Made by a program: the position numbers and the translations under genes
Shown: positions 8,814 to 16,366 of the stretch, in pieces
Position numbering within the stretch: position 1 is the stretch's first letter
Layout of the letters: every line of letters starts with the position of its first letter
Assembly: GCF_000455245.1 (NCBI RefSeq)
Contig: NZ_HG005170.1
Location: 1 to 57,319 of the forward strand
Source: Nesterenkonia massiliensis
GTDB lineage: Bacteria > Actinomycetota > Actinomycetes > Actinomycetales > Micrococcaceae
Direction: 5' to 3'
DNA: 57,319 nt
Notes under the pieces: model-generated
Databases searched by the model: none
What the model saw: only the letters and a program-made list of their open reading frames with translations
What the model was told of the DNA's origin: nothing

Positions 8814-10814
8814 ATGCTTAAGTCACTCGCCCTAGGCGCCGAAGCCGCCCGCCGGGCCGTTCACACCCTGGCCAAAGTCCCCGGAGCGGACACCGCCCTG
8901 GCGCGTGCCATCGTCTTTACCGGTCGCGCGGTGCCCTCCGCCGCCGAAGCTGACTTCACCGGGGAGGACCGGCCGCTACGGCGGCTGCACTCCCAAGCAG
9001 CCAGCCTGGTCTTCGAAGCCAACGGCAGCGGCGCCCAGCGACTGCTGCAGCGCCTGGATATCTCCACCATCAAGGACGCGGACTACCTTGAGCGCCTAGC
9101 CGCCCGCTACCACCGGATCCACCGCTACGACGCCGCCCTGGCCATGCGCCAGCGCGCCGCCCAGCTGGACTCAGAGAACCCAGTGCGGCATCTGGCCCTG
9201 GGCAGGGCCCTGCAGCGGGCCAGCAGCTCCGGACTCATGCGTGATCCCATCGCCGGGCTGACCACAGGCCCCCAGCCGCGCACCGAGGAAGCCCGCCAGG
9301 CCCTGCACCGGGCAGCCGAACTAGCACCGGAGAACCCCGCCATCCTGCACGAACTGGGACGGCTGGAGTTCGACCACGGCGACCTCGATCGCGGACTGGA
9401 ACTGCTTGAGCAAGCGGTCTCCCAACGGCCCAACGCAGTGTGGCACGTCGATGCGGCCAAACGCTTCCGCAAACCCCACGTGCTGCAGCTTGAGAAGGCC
9501 CTTGAGCACTACGAAAAAGCTCTGGCCCTGGACCCAGGTCAGGACCAAACCTTCCGGCATGTGATCACCATCGGCTGCCGCGCCGTCAGCGACTGGCCCA
9601 GGCTCTGGCGCAGCGCAGAGCTCTACGAAGGCCACCGCAGCCGACGCGCCAAGGCGCACATCAAGAGCCAGCGCCGTGCGGCGATGGACCAACTGGCGCC
9701 CCTGTTCACAACGGAACTCGCGGCCGGTGGAGCCATCAGCGCGGCTGAAGCCCGTTCCGCAGTCCAGACCCTGCAGCAGGCCGAGGCCGCCGGCCACCGG
9801 CTCTCTTGGCCCACCACGCTGCTCATCAGCTACCGGCTGCAGTTCGCCGGGCACCTAGGCCTGGGCTTCGAAATCCGCCAGCGGCTGGCCGAACGCAGCC
9901 TCGCGTGGCTGGGCACCACCTCCGGCGGTCACATTGGGCACCGGCAGAAACTTCTGGCGGCCCTGGTGTACCTGGACCGGCTAGAGGAGGCGCAGCGGCT
10001 CATCGACCCCGCCCCTTGGCCGCCGCAGACTGATCTGGCCGCCCAACAGCTGCAGAAGCTCGCCGCCGATGTGCAGCTCACCCGTGGCAACCACCGGCCC
10101 TATCTTGAGTACTCCGCGCAGCAGCGTGCCCGTATCCCACTGCCGGTGGATGACACCATGGAATCCCTGGTCCGAGGCAAACGAGTGGCGATCGTGGGAC
10201 CAGTGGACACCGGAGACCAACTGGGAGAGCTGATCGATGGCCACGACGTCGTCGTGCGTCCCCGCTTTGCCCTGGACTTCGTGGCCCAGCACACGAAGTC
10301 CCAGGGCAGCCGCACGGACATCGTCTACATCAACGGACAAGACATCGACCCACTGTTGCCGCAGCTGGACGCCGCGGTGGAGAGCGGCAATCTCCAGCTC
10401 GCCGTGGCACGGCCGATCAGCCTGCAGCAGCACCTGGACCGGCAGCTGCCCTGGCTGCGGTTCTACCGGCAGGACTACGCGCTGAACTTCCACGGCGCGC
10501 CCTTGGGTGTGCAGCGGTTTATCTACGACATCCTGCAGTTCGAACCAGCGGAGATCGCCGTGTTCAACAGCGATATGTACACCGGACTGGATCCCTTCGC
10601 CGCGGGCTATCGTGAGGCCAAGGACACCTCCTACGGGCCGGGCTCCATCATGAACGACCTGATCGTCCTCCATGACCTGCTCTTCGACTTCAAGTACCTG
10701 CAGGGCCTGCAGGCCACCGGCATCATCACCCTGCACGGGCGCAGTGCCGAGGTGGGCGCGCTGACCCCGGAGGAGTACGTCCACGCCATCGAAACCGGCG
10801 GTGCGCTCAGATGA
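8814..10814 (+). CDS. TPR-like protein with GT29 sialyltransferase-like C-terminal domain, copy 1
   Basis: A 666-residue protein. Residues 60-300 contain helical repeats of TPR type, for example AALAMRQRAAQLDSENP, RAAELAPENP and YEKALALDPGQ. From about residue 454 a second domain begins with RVAIVGPVDTGDQLGELID then HDVVVRPRF. This resembles the sialyl-L motif of GT29 sialyltransferases (VVGN, then ID-HD-V-R-N), which binds the CMP-sugar donor. It continues with SRTDIVYIN and ends with a segment containing MNDL and HD, roughly where GT29 enzymes have their S and VS motifs. I infer a CMP-sugar-dependent transferase. Support comes from the CMP-sugar synthetase gene two genes downstream. No signal or membrane segment is seen. 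The alternative is an unrelated Rossmann-like domain. Confidence 0.65.
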   Translation: MLKSLALGAEAARRAVHTLAKVPGADTALARAIVFTGRAVPSAAEADFTGEDRPLRRLHSQAASLVFEANGSGAQRLLQRLDISTIKDADYLERLAARYHRIHRYDAALAMRQRAAQLDSENPVRHLALGRALQRASSSGLMRDPIAGLTTGPQPRTEEARQALHRAAELAPENPAILHELGRLEFDHGDLDRGLELLEQAVSQRPNAVWHVDAAKRFRKPHVLQLEKALEHYEKALALDPGQDQTFRHVITIGCRAVSDWPRLWRSAELYEGHRSRRAKAHIKSQRRAAMDQLAPLFTTELAAGGAISAAEARSAVQTLQQAEAAGHRLSWPTTLLISYRLQFAGHLGLGFEIRQRLAERSLAWLGTTSGGHIGHRQKLLAALVYLDRLEEAQRLIDPAPWPPQTDLAAQQLQKLAADVQLTRGNHRPYLEYSAQQRARIPLPVDDTMESLVRGKRVAIVGPVDTGDQLGELIDGHDVVVRPRFALDFVAQHTKSQGSRTDIVYINGQDIDPLLPQLDAAVESGNLQLAVARPISLQQHLDRQLPWLRFYRQDYALNFHGAPLGVQRFIYDILQFEPAEIAVFNSDMYTGLDPFAAGYREAKDTSYGPGSIMNDLIVLHDLLFDFKYLQGLQATGIITLHGRSAEVGALTPEEYVHAIETGGALR

Positions 10815-10815
10815 T

Positions 10816-10875
10816 GGGCACTGCGGTCATGAGCACTGTGGTGACGAACGCTCCGGTGACGGGAGCTGAACGCTG
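10816..10875. repeat. Degenerate 15-bp tandem repeat, about 4 units
   Basis: Units start at 10816, 10831, 10846 and 10861, with shared GCACTG and GGTGAC blocks. The array fills the whole gap between the stop codon of copy 1 and the start of copy 2 of the TPR/GT29-like pair. Confidence 0.55.
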
Positions 10876-12609
10876 ATGGCGGTGAACCTGCATCATCTGC
10901 GGCTGAAGATCGCCGCGGCTGCCATGGTCAAAGGGATTGCCTGGCGGGCCACTCGGCTGCCCGGACCGGCAGGCACCGCTGCTGCACACGCGCTGACCCG
11001 AGCCTCCACCCGGCTGACCCCTGAGGGCGAGGCCACCGGCTCCTACCGAGGACTGCTGGCGGGACTGCTGCAGGACGCGCTGCGCGACCACCACACCGAC
11101 GACGACGCCGCAGCGGTCAGCTACGACCCCGTGGCGGGATTGGTGCCTGCGGCTGGCGCCGAGCCAGTCCCGGACCTGCCGCTGCTGCGCCAGCGAGCAG
11201 AGCAGGACCCCAGGGCCGGAAACCTGCTGGCACTGGCCGCGGCCCACCGGAAGTCCTATATCGCTGAGTTCGAGGCATCCGCGGAGTTCTATGAGCGGGC
11301 CTTCGCCGCCAACCCGAAGGACCTGCGCGCCATCGAGGGGATCTTAAGCTCCGGGGCCCGTTCGCACTTCGACTTCGCGCGCATCTGGACGTACGTACAC
11401 ACCCTGAGGCCCACGAAAGGCACGCTCAGCGGTGCCGACTTCTGGGACCCGGTGGAACAGCTTTTCGCAGCCGACCCCAGTACAACCGACTCCAGTACAG
11501 CCCAACCCACTGCCGCGCAGATTGAGGCGGCAGAAGCGGTCCTCGCCGCGCATGAGCAGGACCTGCCGGATCTGCACCAGCTGCTGCTGGAGGCCCTGGC
11601 GGTGCGTCTGCAGTTCTTAGGCGCATTCCTCACCGGCACGATGATCCGCCGAGCCATGGCGCAGAACCGGGTCAACGAACTGCGCGGCATCCCGCTGGAA
11701 TCAGCGCTGTGGGTCAAGCACCTGATGGGCGCCTACGCCTACCTCGAGCAGGACCAGCGGCTGGAGAGGATTGCGGCAAAACCCCCAGTGGACCGCCCGC
11801 ACAAGCTTGCTCACCAGCAGGTGGACAAGCTGCGGGCAGATGCCGCGCTCTGGACCGGTGATGCTGCCCCGCTGCAGGAACTGAGCCTTCAACGCGCGGC
11901 TGAGCTTGAGCTGCCGGGGGAGCAGCGGATGCGCCAGCTGGTGCTGGGCCGCCGGGTCGCCGTGGTCGGTCCCGCCGCCACCGCCGAAGAGGTAGGGGAA
12001 CTCATCGACGCCCACGACGTCGTCGTCCGTCCCCGTTTCACCCCGGAGTACGTCCAGACAGAGCGGGTGCGGATCGGTTCCCGCACGGATATCGCTTACT
12101 ACTCAGGACTGGATCTCACGCGCGGTTGGGAGCAGATCGAACGCTCCGCGCTCAACGGGGACTTTCAGCTCGCGGTCACCCGTCCGCTCTACTGGCCGGT
12201 GCTGGCACAGCAGCAGCTCCCCCCGCAGTGGCTTCGCGCCGCGAGGTTCGAATTCGGCCTCTACTTTCGCGGTGCCCCGCTGGGGCTGCAGAGGATCCTC
12301 TACGACCTGTTGCAGTTTGCTCCGGCCGAGCTCTCACTGTTCCACGCTGACTTCTACGCCAGCCCCCACGTACTGCGCCCCGGCTACCGTGCTGCCGACT
12401 CCAGCGTGTTCGGTCCGCACTCACCCATGAATGACCCTGTGGTGATGCATGACCTCAGCTTCGAGTTCCGCTTCACCCAGCGGCTGGTGCGCAGCGGACT
12501 GGTCACCGCCCACGGCACTGCCGGTGAGGTGCTGACGCTCAGCGAAGCGCAGTATCTGGAGCGTCTGGAGCAGCTGAGCCCGCTGGGGCGGCGCGTTGGA
12601 CGCTCCTGA
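10876..12609 (+). CDS. TPR-like protein with GT29 sialyltransferase-like C-terminal domain, copy 2
   Basis: A 577-residue paralogue of the preceding gene. The N-terminal helical region is shorter and more diverged. The C-terminal domain starts near residue 356 with RVAVVGPAATAEEVGELID and HDVVVRPRF, then GSRTDIAYYSG, FRGAPLGLQRILYDLLQF and a late MNDPVVMHDLSFEF. The conserved blocks are the same ones kept in copy 1, so they probably form the active site. The fit to GT29 sialyltransferases is by motif layout only. Both copies sit just upstream of a NeuA-like CMP-sugar synthetase. Together they may transfer two nonulosonate residues or act on two acceptors. GGGAG precedes the ATG at a long spacing. 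Confidence 0.65.
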   Translation: MAVNLHHLRLKIAAAAMVKGIAWRATRLPGPAGTAAAHALTRASTRLTPEGEATGSYRGLLAGLLQDALRDHHTDDDAAAVSYDPVAGLVPAAGAEPVPDLPLLRQRAEQDPRAGNLLALAAAHRKSYIAEFEASAEFYERAFAANPKDLRAIEGILSSGARSHFDFARIWTYVHTLRPTKGTLSGADFWDPVEQLFAADPSTTDSSTAQPTAAQIEAAEAVLAAHEQDLPDLHQLLLEALAVRLQFLGAFLTGTMIRRAMAQNRVNELRGIPLESALWVKHLMGAYAYLEQDQRLERIAAKPPVDRPHKLAHQQVDKLRADAALWTGDAAPLQELSLQRAAELELPGEQRMRQLVLGRRVAVVGPAATAEEVGELIDAHDVVVRPRFTPEYVQTERVRIGSRTDIAYYSGLDLTRGWEQIERSALNGDFQLAVTRPLYWPVLAQQQLPPQWLRAARFEFGLYFRGAPLGLQRILYDLLQFAPAELSLFHADFYASPHVLRPGYRAADSSVFGPHSPMNDPVVMHDLSFEFRFTQRLVRSGLVTAHGTAGEVLTLSEAQYLERLEQLSPLGRRVGRS

Positions 12610-12691
12610 AACCCGTCCCTGGAGCCCCTCTGCGAGCCCTCTCCGCGGGCACCTCCGTGAACCCCCTCACTCACCCCTAGCACCGGCTAGG

Positions 12692-12697
12692 TAGACT
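12692..12697 (+). promoter_or_regulatory. -10-like hexamer of a near-leaderless start
   Basis: TAGACT lies 8 nt before the GTG at 12706, with no ribosome binding site between them. It is the same hexamer and almost the same distance as at 8799-8804, so the two genes may share promoter type. Confidence 0.4.
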
Positions 12698-12705
12698 CAG
12701 CTGCT

Positions 12706-13449
12706 GTGAGCAGCTCAATCCTGAAACCCGTAGATACCGATCAGATCACCGTCGTCGTGCCGGCGCGGGCCGGCAGTGAGCGGGTGAAGAATAAGAACAC
12801 TCGCCGTTTCGCCTCCTATGAGGGCGGCCTGCTGGAGCTGAAGCTCAAACAGCTGACCCGGACTGAAGAGGTTGATCGGATCATCGTCTCCTCCAATGAC
12901 CCGGTGGTGCTGGACTACACCGCACGCTTTGCCGAAGATCAGGGCGATGAGCGGATCCAAGCGCTTCCGCGCCCCGACGAGCTGGGCCGGTCCTCCACCC
13001 CCATGAGTGTGTTCATCGATTACGTGGCGCAGCTCCAGGAGACCGGCACCATGATGATGACCCACGTGACCCACCCCTTCATCGGGTCCCAGTACTTCTC
13101 CGAACTGGTCAGTGCATGGCGCGAAGCCGCCGACGCCGGCCACGACAGTCTGCTCTCCGTCACCAAGCTACAGACTTTCCTCTGGGATGAGAACGGCCCG
13201 GTCAACTATGACCCGACCGACGAGAAATGGCCACGCAGCCAGGACATCAAGCCGCTGTTCGAGATCAACCACGGCGCTTACCTGATTCCCTTCCGCGTGA
13301 TGCGCGAAGTGGGTGACCGGGTAGGTGAACACCCGAAGATGTACGAGCTGCCCGAGAACGTCGTGCTAGACATCGACTGGGAAGACCAGTTCACGCTGCT
13401 CCAAGACATCGCCGAGGCCAAAGAGTTCCGCGGCATCAGCATTCTCTAG
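12706..13449 (+). CDS. Acylneuraminate (nonulosonate) cytidylyltransferase-like CMP-sugar synthetase
   Basis: A 247-residue cytoplasmic enzyme of the NeuA/KdsB-like cytidylyltransferase family, expected to make CMP-sugar from CTP and a sialic-acid-like sugar. The N-terminal CTP-binding signature VVPARAGSERVKNKN starts at about residue 17. Further family blocks are VSSNDP, a THPF segment in place of the common TSPL, WPRSQDIKPLFEINHGAY near residue 180, and a terminal DIDWEDQF that supplies the second acidic metal ligand. The length is normal for the family. The start is a GTG with no ribosome binding site. No nonulosonate synthase (NeuB) is present in the window, so the exact sugar (Neu5Ac, Kdn, legionaminate or other) is unknown. 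The next gene follows after 13 nt. Confidence 0.82.
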   Translation: MSSSILKPVDTDQITVVVPARAGSERVKNKNTRRFASYEGGLLELKLKQLTRTEEVDRIIVSSNDPVVLDYTARFAEDQGDERIQALPRPDELGRSSTPMSVFIDYVAQLQETGTMMMTHVTHPFIGSQYFSELVSAWREAADAGHDSLLSVTKLQTFLWDENGPVNYDPTDEKWPRSQDIKPLFEINHGAYLIPFRVMREVGDRVGEHPKMYELPENVVLDIDWEDQFTLLQDIAEAKEFRGISIL

Positions 13450-13462
13450 GGGGAGCAGCACC

Positions 13463-14215
13463 ATGATTCGAGTCATCTGCGTCCGCCACGGCGAGACCGA
13501 ATGGAATAAGACCCACCGCCTACAGGGGCAGTCCGAGGTGGCGCTGGCTGAATCCGGTCTTGCCCAAGCTCGAGCCGCCGGGCTCTACGTACGCGGTCAG
13601 CATCCCAGCGCGGGTTACGTCTCACCGCTGAAGCGCACCCATGCCACGTTCGATCAGTTCGGGCTCGGGTTCGCGCCGGTGGAGCTACCTGGGCTTATTG
13701 AGCAGAATCTCGGCGACTGGGAGGGCATGAAGACCGCCGCAGCCAAGACCGAGTACGCCGAGCTGTACAAGTCGTGGAAGAAGGGCGAAGGGACCCCACC
13801 CTCAGGGGAGGAGCCCAGCGCCGTCGTCGAACGCATGGTGAAAGCATTCTGCGGTATCATCCGCGGCGCGGCCGACCTGGAGCCCACACCCTGCGTGGAC
13901 ACTGACTATGACCTGCGCACGGTGGTGGTGGTCTCCCACGGGACCTCCACCAAGGCCCTGCTGGAGGGGCTGGGACTCATCGACCGGTCTCACGTGATCT
14001 CTTTGACGGCTGCTGCCATCTCGGTCATCGACGTTCCTCTGCATGGGGGCCCGCTCTCCAGCTCACTGCCCAAAGGTGGAGTGGAGATCGACGGCGGGGC
14101 GGCTGCGGAGGCTGAAGTGATTCGCGGACTCAGCGACGAACAGATTCGCGCCTACGCAAAACTGCGGATGTACAACCTCTCCCCAGAGGTGCTGGCTGCC
14201 GTACTGTCTGCATAG
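13463..14215 (+). CDS. Histidine phosphatase family protein
   Basis: A 250-residue member of the phosphoglycerate-mutase-like histidine phosphatases. The catalytic RHGETEW is at about residues 8-14, an RTHATF block supplies the second arginine, and VVSHGT near residue 156 supplies the second histidine. GGGGAG precedes the ATG. It lies 13 nt after the CMP-sugar synthetase gene, so it is probably co-transcribed. One attractive role is removal of phosphate from a nonulosonate 9-phosphate before CMP activation; this is inference from position only. The family is promiscuous, so alpha-ribazole or sugar phosphatase activity is equally possible. Confidence 0.85.
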   Translation: MIRVICVRHGETEWNKTHRLQGQSEVALAESGLAQARAAGLYVRGQHPSAGYVSPLKRTHATFDQFGLGFAPVELPGLIEQNLGDWEGMKTAAAKTEYAELYKSWKKGEGTPPSGEEPSAVVERMVKAFCGIIRGAADLEPTPCVDTDYDLRTVVVVSHGTSTKALLEGLGLIDRSHVISLTAAAISVIDVPLHGGPLSSSLPKGGVEIDGGAAAEAEVIRGLSDEQIRAYAKLRMYNLSPEVLAAVLSA

Positions 14216-14286
14216 CCTGAGTCCTGCATAGCCTGAGTTCTGCACAGTGTGGGTCGGGCATAGTCTGAATCGGGCCTGCTGTGATG
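14207..14286. repeat. Degenerate 16-bp tandem repeat, 5 units
   Basis: Units start at 14207, 14223, 14239, 14255 and 14271. The first two differ at one base (TCTGCATAGCCTGAGT and CCTGCATAGCCTGAGT) and later units diverge. The first unit contains the stop codon of the phosphatase gene. Confidence 0.7.
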
Positions 14287-14409
14287 TGCCTCATGGGTGC
14301 AGTTGAGTCGGGCTTCTAGACTGAAGCACAGCAGTCCACCAGTTCACAGCACCTACACTCACTCCGTACCCACACTCACCCAGTACTCATACAAACCCGG
14401 GGGGCAGAT

Positions 14410-16227
14410 GTGCGTAAGCCGCGGCGCCGGCCTGTGTTGCTGGGCGCCCTCGGCGTCGTCGGTTCAGCTGCGCTGCTGCTGAGTGGCCTCAGCCCGGCTG
14501 CTGCCTACTCCGGCCCCGCTGAGGTGCCGAATCCGTTTCAGGACTACTCTGCGCAGGACTACGCCGATGCGCTGTGGAACCTAGAAACCTCAGTTGGCGT
14601 ACGCGCCCTCGAGCGCGAGAGCCACAGCCAGTGCGACACCCAGACCTACACGGTGAGCCACCCTCTGGATCAGGAGCCGGTGCGCACCTATGCCCATGTG
14701 CTCAGCCCTGATGGCACGTGGTGCGCCGGTGAGGAGGGGGATGAGCTCCGTGCGGAGTTGGACGCCAAGGACGAAGACAGCGAAGAGTTCTTCCACGGCC
14801 GGCCCTATGAGAACACCGCCCAGCGGGTGCCTTACTACGGCAGCTGGGCAGATGTGAACGGCAATGGCGTCACCTCCCGCACGGAAATCCACGCTCGGGA
14901 CTTGGGCAACACCAGCTTCGCGGTGACCGGCACCTACTGGGACCACTACACAGGCCAGCGAGTCAACATCGGCCGCACCGAAACCCACGGCGAACACATG
15001 ATCCCCGTAGGGCACACTTGGCCGGAGATGCAGCACCGCAGCCGAGAGGCCAGGGTCGCCTATTACAACGACCCCATGAACCTCACCAGCACCATCGGCT
15101 CCATCAACCGCGAAAAAGCTGGACACACCCCCACCGAGTGGATGCCCAGCAACGAAGACGCCTGGTGCAGCTATGTGATGACCTGGACCCACATCGCCCA
15201 CAAACACCAGATCTCACTTTTCGGTTCAGACATCGACTATCTGCGGGAACTGCTCTGGGGCTGCATGGAAGATGAGCTGGGCGATCAGGACGGCGAGGGC
15301 GGTCAGGGACATTCTTGGGGGGAGCCCAGTCCTGATCTGGACTGGCGGAGCAGCTCGCCTGTGCCTCATGCCCCTGCGCCTAAGGAGGCTGAAGAGGCTG
15401 AGGGCCCGGGTCCCACGGCAGCTTTTTCGACTCGGGATTACGCTGACGCGCTGTGGAATATGGAGCATCAGCTGCGGATCCGCAGCGTCGAGCAAGAGAA
15501 CTTTGAAGACTGCGCGGTCCAAACGCTCAGCGTCCGGCAACCCGACAGCCCGCATGTGTTGCGCTATAAACGAGTCATCAGTGCTGAGGACACCTCCTGT
15601 CCCGAGGACGAGCGCGATGAGCTGCGCGCGGAACTCGATGAGGAAGATGAGGTCAATCCCGGGGTCTTCCATATCGAGTCCACGGCCGGCAAGCGCCGCC
15701 AGTACTTCGGCTACTGGGGTGTGAATGAGGACGGGCTGACCACACAGCAGGAGGTCCTGGCCCGCGATATTGCGGAGCCCCAGTGGAATTCCTCGCGCAC
15801 AGGGGTGCGGGCGGGGGAGTTCACTGACCCCTACACCGGTGAACAGCAGCAGTACTCACCGGCTGAGACTGTAGTGGACCATGTGCTGCCTCCGGCTCAC
15901 GCTGGTCTGGAGATGCAGCGCAGAGATGCTGCTGCGCGCAAGGCGTACTACAACGACCCCCGAAACTTGCTGTTGACCACCCGCGACGCCCAGTCCCAGA
16001 AGCGTGGTGATGCGCCACGGAATTGGATGCCTGCGGATGAGTCATTCCACTGTGCCTACGCTGTGACCTGGGTGCATACCGCAGTGGCACATCAGATCTC
16101 ACTGTTCAATACCGACGTCCGCCAGCTGCGGCAGAGCCTCTACACCTGCCTAGAAGATGCCGAGGATCAGCAGCTCAGCGACCAACGTCGGGCCGACCTG
16201 GAGTGGGCAAGCCTGCCTCCCTACTGA
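14410..16227 (+). CDS. Secreted protein with two tandem DUF1524-type HNH nuclease domains
   Basis: A 605-residue protein with an N-terminal signal peptide: basic RKPRRR, a hydrophobic core, and probable cleavage after AAA near residue 32. The mature part is an internal duplication of about 300 residues. Each half opens with DYADALWN and a conserved Cys pair, and ends with a DUF1524/HNH-like nuclease module. Copy 1 (about 194-250) has EHMIPVGH, YYNDPMNL and INREKAGHTPTEW. Copy 2 (about 489-545) has DHVLPPAH, YYNDPRNL and AQSQKRGDAPRNW, where Gln replaces the usual Asn. A role in extracellular DNA breakdown is expected from single-domain relatives in actinobacteria. The GTG start follows a run of G. 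Acidic linkers surround the domains. Confidence 0.82.
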   Translation: MRKPRRRPVLLGALGVVGSAALLLSGLSPAAAYSGPAEVPNPFQDYSAQDYADALWNLETSVGVRALERESHSQCDTQTYTVSHPLDQEPVRTYAHVLSPDGTWCAGEEGDELRAELDAKDEDSEEFFHGRPYENTAQRVPYYGSWADVNGNGVTSRTEIHARDLGNTSFAVTGTYWDHYTGQRVNIGRTETHGEHMIPVGHTWPEMQHRSREARVAYYNDPMNLTSTIGSINREKAGHTPTEWMPSNEDAWCSYVMTWTHIAHKHQISLFGSDIDYLRELLWGCMEDELGDQDGEGGQGHSWGEPSPDLDWRSSSPVPHAPAPKEAEEAEGPGPTAAFSTRDYADALWNMEHQLRIRSVEQENFEDCAVQTLSVRQPDSPHVLRYKRVISAEDTSCPEDERDELRAELDEEDEVNPGVFHIESTAGKRRQYFGYWGVNEDGLTTQQEVLARDIAEPQWNSSRTGVRAGEFTDPYTGEQQQYSPAETVVDHVLPPAHAGLEMQRRDAAARKAYYNDPRNLLLTTRDAQSQKRGDAPRNWMPADESFHCAYAVTWVHTAVAHQISLFNTDVRQLRQSLYTCLEDAEDQQLSDQRRADLEWASLPPY

Positions 16228-16232
16228 ACCAC

Positions 16233-16262
16233 TTCCGCAAGGGACTTTTCCGCAAGGGACTT
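16233..16262. repeat. Exact 15-bp direct repeat, 2 units
   Basis: The 15-mer TTCCGCAAGGGACTT occurs at 16233-16247 and again at 16248-16262, five bases after the stop codon of the secreted nuclease gene. Confidence 0.75.
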
Positions 16263-16287
16263 CGCCGTAGCCTTCCACGCCTGTTTG

Positions 16288-16338
16288 CATACCCCTGGGG
16301 GTATGTGACACGCTATCGCTTATACCCCCCCTGCGTAT
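16288..16338. promoter_or_regulatory. Candidate CsoR/CstR-type operator pair
   Basis: A palindrome with 8-bp perfect arms, CATACCCC-TG-GGGGTATG, lies at 16288-16305. A second, weaker site at 16322-16338 keeps outer ATAC and GTAT around a C-rich core. G/C tracts flanked by ATAC/GTAT are the known operator style of CsoR-family repressors. The sites lie 30-80 nt upstream of the first gene of the sulfide operon, whose last gene encodes a CsoR-family protein. Confidence 0.75.
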
Positions 16339-16366
16339 CCAGACGGTATGTCAGAAAGGGACTGTC

